From Sipunculus nudus (lineage: Eukaryota > Annelida > Sipuncula > Golfingiida > Sipunculidae), in the NCBI GenBank assembly GCA_026874595.1, contig CM049316.1, forward strand, positions 5,966,339 to 6,030,338: DNA of 64,000 nucleotides, read 5' to 3'. This document shows, in pieces, positions 58,971-64,000 of the stretch (its first letter is position 1; each line of letters opens with the position of its first letter). The position numbers and the translations under genes are program-made. The notes beneath the pieces were generated by a model that was given only the letters and a program-made list of their open reading frames with translations, searched no databases and was not told the DNA's origin.

Positions 58971-61796
58971 GCAGTAGGCAAGGAGTGAAGGTGTTATGTA
59001 ACAGCCTGGAACACTGTTAACCAATGACTTGATGTAAACATTCAAGACATGGTGCTATAAATATGGGTCACTGTGCTCAGCTGAAGTTGGCCTTGAAGGT
59101 AAAAATCTAAAATAATAATGGAGATCAAGTCTAAGATGAAAAGGTAATATATGCCATGGCTGGTTGACATGATTGGTTTGTATTGATGAGTGAGAAATTG
59201 TTGCAAATAATATTTTGTGACCAAACCATGCATTCTCTAATGTCAAAATTGAAGCATGTGAGCAGTTTGTGAACATAAGATGTATATTATTACCATGATC
59301 ATTGGCTGGCTTTTTGATAGTTTGTTGACAGTTCAGTAGTTTACACATTTGCTCAATTGGATCTATTTTACATAATATATATTATTAAATATATGTATTT
59401 TTATTTTATAAAATGTATACAGTTGAAAAATAACTGATGTCTCCAGTCCCCAGATGCAAGAACCTGGTGGTGGTGGTTGGGGGGGGGGGGGGGGAGGGCT
59501 GGAATGATGGGAGTTACAACATCTCTGTATTAACATAGTGTATATACATATAGGATTTCCATTTAATTCAACAATACTTACAGGATTAAATAGTCCATTC
59601 ACAATTACATAATATTTAAAAAAGGACAGACAGACTGTTAGACAAACAAAGCTGATAATATATTTTAATATTTTAAAGTTTTTCATCTGCAATATTACAC
59701 ATCTGAATACATAAGTTGCTTTCAAATTTCAGACTTTAATGGCTTAAATCCATACACATACAGCATATGAAAGTTATTTCAACAGTGCTTAAAGGAAAAA
59801 TTTCATAATTAGTATATATATTTAATGATAATTGAGAGATGATGGACAGACAAGAGCTGATCACTTTATGTTCCATTCTCCTGGGGCAAGAATATGTTTC
59901 AATATTAGATCTTAATTTTTTCTAATCCAATTATCTTTCAAATTGAAAAAATTGTACACATTTGCAATTTTAACTAATGTCCCAGTGCACAGGTGACGAT
60001 GAGGTGCTAAGGATCAATGACAGCCAGGGGGGGGGGGGGGGGGAGGAGATGGGATTAACAACACTTTTGCATAAACATTCAGGGCAAACAAAGCCTGATC
60101 TCCAATTCTGCTGAGGCTCGAAAATAATGAACACATGTTTGTATTAGATCCTTTTTTTTTTAATTTAAGTTTAATTTGTATACATTTCCAATATAACATA
60201 AATTTCTGAATATAAACGTTGATTCATAATTCTAAATTGCATCATCATAAATCTCAATCTTGTCATGTAACACCACATCATGCATACAAATGTATATTTA
60301 TATATTCATGGGGGGGGGGGAGGGGGTGTGATATGAGAACAATTGTACACCTGTCACAGCAGGGGATCTCCCCCAGTGACTGAAACAAATCAGGAACCCT
60401 GGCATAGCTGACTTCCAGTGACCTGGAGTGGCCTACCTGCATCTGGAACAAAGCAAGTGACTACAATAGACCCTCAAGATAAAATTCAATAACTAGCCTA
60501 ATTTTCAACCTTTTAGTTTCAAATTTCAGATTTAAACACATTAAATACTTATGTTTACATTCTGAGAAAATTAAATCAACAGTACTCACAGGGAAAAAAT
60601 GTGCCATGGTCAAAGTTGGGTAAAATTTCAGGTACTGATTTTATGTTTATGCTAATAACTTATAAAATTTACAAAATACAGATCTAATTTTGGGTATACA
60701 ATTGAATCTTAATTAAACAAAGTTATATACTTAAAAAAAATTCTCTAGCTTCAATAATTTTCATGAAACCTGAGTAAATATTTTTCCTGATTTTTTACAA
60801 AGTCAATTTTGTTTGGGCACATAACTTAAAACAATTACGCAATACTGACATCATTTCTGGCATGTGCATAGCGAATGTATAGAAAAATATGTATATTATA
60901 TATGATCAAAGTCAGATCAGTGGTTTTGATACTAGGCAGTCCTGAAGTGTAACAAAGGGTTTTTAATGAAAAAAATGAAGTTTTTCATTAATATCTCGAA
61001 GGAATTAAGTTCTGGTGACCAAATTCTTGGCATGGTAGGGGATTTTGGAGACATCTTACTGTATGCCTAATTTAAGGAACTTAGAGCTGAAGCTTGGGAG
61101 CTGAGCTCTAGCAAACTGCATAACACTAGGTTGATGTAAACAATATGTGACATGGTGCTTGAAAATTTGAATAAAATCTACAGTATTTGATCAACTGGTT
61201 TCAAATTTTAGATGTTAACAGTTGAAATGCTAACAAAAACATGCTTTGAAAATTAAATCCACAGCAGTTACAGAAAAAAAACGTGCCATGGTCAAAGTTG
61301 GGCAAAGTTTAAGGTACCAATTTTTTATTTTTGCTAATGTTTCAAAAAATTTAAAAGATTTTGATCAAATTTTGGGTATACATTTTAATTTTGATTAATA
61401 AAAGTTATATTACTGGAAAAAAAGTGCTTAGCTTTAACAAGTTTTGTGTTAAGTGATCAAATTTTTTCCTGATTATTTACAAAATGCATTATGTTTGGGC
61501 CCATAACTTTTTTAAATTATATAATACAGACCCAATTTCTGGCATGTACATAGGAACCATATAGAGGATTATTTATGGTAAATATGAGGAAAAACAGATG
61601 AGTGGTTTTGATATTAGGCAGTCCTGAAGTGTGAAAATAGGATTTTAATAAAAAATTGAGGTTTTTCCTTAATTTCTCAAAGGGACGAAGTCGCAAAGAC
61701 CCAGTTTTCGGCTTGGTAGGAGATCTTGGGGACATCTAACATTATGCTGAATTTTGGATTCCTAGGTCTTACGGTTTCAAAACGTGCCACATCTAC

Positions 61797-61842
61797 GGAC
61801 GGACGGACGGACGGACGGACGGACAGACGGACGGACGACGGA
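61797..61842 (+). repeat. (ACGG)n microsatellite
   Basis: Tandem ACGG words just 5' of the hairpin terminus. Shorter versions precede every other B-type hairpin in the window. Confidence 0.9.
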
Positions 61843-61895
61843 CAATGGACCACGACTATAGCTCAGATGACTTATAGTCAGCTGAGCTAAAAATC

Positions 61896-62950
61896 ATAGG
61901 GGGATTTATGAGTTGGCTTATTTGTTTTAGATAAAAGGGACTTTCCGATATGGCTGTGTGACTGGGTGCAATGACATAATTGTGATAGCTGATCAGAGTG
62001 AACAAGTGGGTGGATCTTTAAATAGACTGGAAAGATGATTTCCAGTGATCTGCGCGCACACATGATTGGCCAATTGTAAGAGAATGTTTTGTGTTGTAGA
62101 ATATTGAGTAACGGATTCTGTAGTTACATGTTCCTCTTGTCTGCGCATGTGATCAATGTGCAACATGGCCTGACAGATAATGTCCATAATTGAATATAAC
62201 ATGTCGAGGTTATTTTTGGTGTATAACAATTGTATAAGTAAACATGAAAACATAAGTATAAATAACAGGAAGCATTGATGAAATTTTATTTGGAAAGGGT
62301 AAGGAAAATGTATATTATTGTTTCAGGTTCGTTTAAAGCACTTTTCTGATTGGGGTGACCGAGATTATAGACTAAGTGAAAAAAGATGGCGGCGGCTGTT
62401 GGTTGTGGAATGACTGTGATATAGTTTGGAATAGATCTTCCATACAGGTATAGTTGTACTTGTAATATACCTTTCATATTATCCTTGTATGTATTTAATT
62501 TATAAAATATGGTTTCTGGTATGCCAGGTTTCTTTTTGGGTGCAGCCGGGTTCTATAGTTGTGCCTAACAGATTTATTTTGCTAAACAAGTAAAAGCACT
62601 ACATAACAAAGGAAATGATTTTATCTCCTTGAAAGAAATGTCCGAGCGGCTGCAGCTCAAATTTGGGAAGTTTATATTTAAAATCAAAAATTCTTGGAGG
62701 AATATAGAATACCTCAGGCACCCTGGTTATCAGAACATCCTAAAGAGGGCGATACATTTGATGGGGATAGAGAGGAAAAATGGGGTATAGTCTTTTTGGG
62801 GTTCATTTTAAATAATAGTAGATTTTGATGAGACTTGTAACGTCTAAGTATCTGACTGTTAGGTATGTCTTGTACCTATCTGACGTCCGGTACTGTTGGA
62901 TCTGGAAGAGACAGAGATATATGTGATTATTATACATGACATTCAATGAA
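61896..62950. other. No firm gene; short coding-like segment
   Basis: A plus-strand frame about 62,576-62,790 reads FAKQVKALHNKGNDFISLKE, MSERLQLKFGKFIFKIKN. Part of it (KQVKALHNKGN) recurs at 37.7 kb, so it is more likely from a repeat than from a host gene. ATGGCGGCGGCTG at 62,386 looks like a start context but the frame closes after 12 codons. Confidence 0.3.
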
Positions 62951-62952
62951 CA

Positions 62953-63027
62953 TATCCATGAGCAAGACTCGAACCAGCGACCATCTGCAGAGAAGTCCTG
63001 AGCTCTACCACTGAGCTATGAAGACTT
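62953..63027 (-). tRNA. tRNA-like sequence (pseudogene or SINE head)
   Basis: The minus strand has TAGCTCAGTGGTAGAGC (A box and D arm, around 63,002-63,018) and GGTTCGAGTCT (B box and T loop, 62,965-62,975) at tRNA-like spacing. The acceptor stem halves do not pair and the anticodon stem is poor, so a functional tRNA is unlikely. Confidence 0.5.
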
Positions 63028-63641
63028 GTTGAAAGTTGTTGGAAAAAGGGGGTATTTAAGTTGAGACAAAAGATGTTTATGGGTGAATGAGCATGATCAC
63101 GTGAGTTGGTCTCGTTGTGAAAGTGTTGGGGGAAACCCCAGTTGTGATGACGTCATTTATAGTGGGCGAAATCGTCCGTAGACCAAATCGTCAGTTCATA
63201 TGTGTGACATGGAAATGTGTAGTAGGCCTAGTATGAGGAGGTACTAAATAGATATGGCACTGGAAAAGGTAACAATGTGATATAAAAAGAAATATAATGT
63301 AAATGAAGAGGTGTAGAAATGTAGAAATAAATATTGAAAATGAATGACCCGATGTGGAAGATGCATAGTTTGTAATATAGAAAGACCAGAAATATATATG
63401 AGGGAGGATAGCAATATTTCAGTCATGTCAATGTTAGTAATAATATATATGTATGTATGATATATGAATATGAAAAATAAAATACATGACAATCATTAAA
63501 CTTAAGTTTTGTTTCATTGTGAACATGAGTGGACAGAAGACGTTATGAGTGAAGTGACCATTACCGACAAGGTATGGTACGAGTTAGTGAAAGTGAATGC
63601 CTGGACAACTACAGATCACTAAGGTAAACAAATGTGATCAT

Positions 63642-64000
63642 GGCGTCCAGGCATGGAGGCAGCATTCGTGCTCTACTGGAAGAAATAAGAGGAACAATCC
63701 GGTCAGATATGCGGTCCATTAAAACGATGCAGATATGACTACACCGGAGATGGCCAACCGGCTGTAAAGAAAAGAAAAACGGCTGTTAAGTCTACTCAAG
63801 CTACACTGATAGTCCATAAAACAATGCAAGATGCAGGTACTGAATGTAGTTACAGGGAAGGTAGCTACAGCCGTAAACCAGACAAGAGTACTACATTACA
63901 TGACATTAATTACAAGATATTAGTCAGGGAAATCTTAGTGTCCAAAGAAACAACCATGAACTTTCTCATGGAAAAGAAATTGATGAATGATCATAGAATA
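63642..64000 (+). CDS. Start of a second Merlin/ISXO2-like transposase, cut by window edge
   Basis: ATGGCGTCCAGGCATGG begins a short frame (SIRALLEEIRGTIRSDMRS) that stops near 63,738. An overlapping frame from about 63,728 is then open to the window end, reading YDYTGDGQPAVKKRKTAV, KSTQATLIVHKTMQ and VSKETTMNFLMEKKLMNDHR. The last part aligns with VSKEATINWLLEEN of the relic at 55.8 kb, just before its zinc ribbon, so I infer the same family. A frameshift or an intron separates the two frames. Catalytic residues would lie beyond the window. Confidence 0.55.

Larger units (their letters stand above)
56815..61895 (+). mobile_element. Long B-type hairpin element with several core units
   Basis: The start AAGGGACCTATGGGTCACG ACGCTCAGCTGATC (56,818-56,850) matches the 5' end of other B elements. 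The end at 61,797-61,893 has nine consecutive ACGG-type words, GGACCACGACTATAGCTC, a hairpin at 61,859-61,889 (arms TAGCTCAGATGACT / AGTCAGCTGAGCTA, loop TAT) and AAAAAT. The interior holds a recent tandem duplication (57.77-58.97 kb), GGG-rich units and, at 60.48-61.89 kb, two units close to 5.83-7.2 kb. A GGGTCA..GCTCAGCTGA line at 59,065 may mark a second start, so it may be two elements in tandem. No transposase. Confidence 0.55.

Noticed and set aside
58221-59020. Two RE-rich frames as duplicated genes
   Set aside because: They are translations of a GA microsatellite within a tandem duplication; the shared peptide is a by-product.
62386-62424. ATGGCGGCGGCTG as a host gene start
   Set aside because: The frame closes after 12 codons and no donor gives a sensible continuation.
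61896-62800. MAGE/NSMCE3-like gene from MSERLQLKFGK and KWGIVFLGFILNN
   Set aside because: The likeness is short, needs a frame change, and the preceding phrase is shared with a repeat at 37.7 kb.
62953-63027. Functional tRNA gene
   Set aside because: A and B boxes are good but the acceptor stem does not pair and the anticodon stem is poor.
54041-63600. ORC6 first exon on the minus strand
   Set aside because: No frame with a start codon, an LR(K/R)-type end, a donor and phase 2 was found; it may lie outside the window.

Overview
This is animal nuclear DNA, AT-rich and repeat-laden. It has spliced genes with GT-AG introns, LINEs, SINE-like tRNA heads, cut-and-paste transposons and many tandem arrays. 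The elements with hairpin ends, ACGG-type microsatellites and tandem cores resemble the pearl/CvA and Helentron-associated (HINE) elements known from bivalves. With CR1-like and Tx1/L1-like LINEs and Merlin (ISXO2-type) transposases, this points to a mollusc, probably a bivalve. That is an inference; no database was searched.

The one host gene I recognise is ORC6 (origin recognition complex subunit 6), on the minus strand across about 40 kb. Six coding exons lie at 50,981-51,119, 35,211-35,374, 28,686-28,766, 27,558-27,673, 16,220-16,285 and 10,514-10,656 (stop at 10,514). All junctions keep phase and the peptide follows ORC6 from the first cyclin-like fold to the C-terminal YETWKKAIL helix. 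The first exon, with the start codon, was not found. Nearly all DNA between the exons is mobile or tandem repeat.

Layout. 0.4-5.1 kb: minus-strand Tx1/L1-like LINE relic lacking the reverse-transcriptase core, with a 205-bp MITE in ORF1. 5.8-8.3 kb: dispersed repeat units ending in hairpins, plus a second MITE. 10.5-16.3 kb: ORC6 exons 7 and 6; the intron between them holds a hairpin-ended element (11.2-13.7 kb) and a 24-bp minisatellite (14.4-15.2 kb). 16.3-27.6 kb: intron 5, almost filled by a plus-strand CR1-like LINE split by a 5.55-kb TTAA-flanked insertion. 27.6-35.4 kb: exons 5, 4 and 3, two hairpin-ended elements and a SINE. 35.4-51.0 kb: intron 2, with a 0.5-kb-arm inverted repeat interrupted by a TIR element, a nested pair of hairpin-ended elements and a 145-bp array. 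51.1-54.0 kb: about 31 copies of a 94-bp unit copied from the splice acceptor and 5' half of ORC6 exon 2. 55.6-56.7 kb: broken Merlin-like transposase. 56.8-61.9 kb: another hairpin-ended element. 63.6-64.0 kb: start of a second Merlin-like gene, cut by the window edge.

The most unusual features are the exon-derived 94-bp array beside the true ORC6 exon, the perfect palindrome GGTGGCGCCACC shared by otherwise different repeat families, and nested insertions whose target duplications can be read to the base because removing them restores reading frames.
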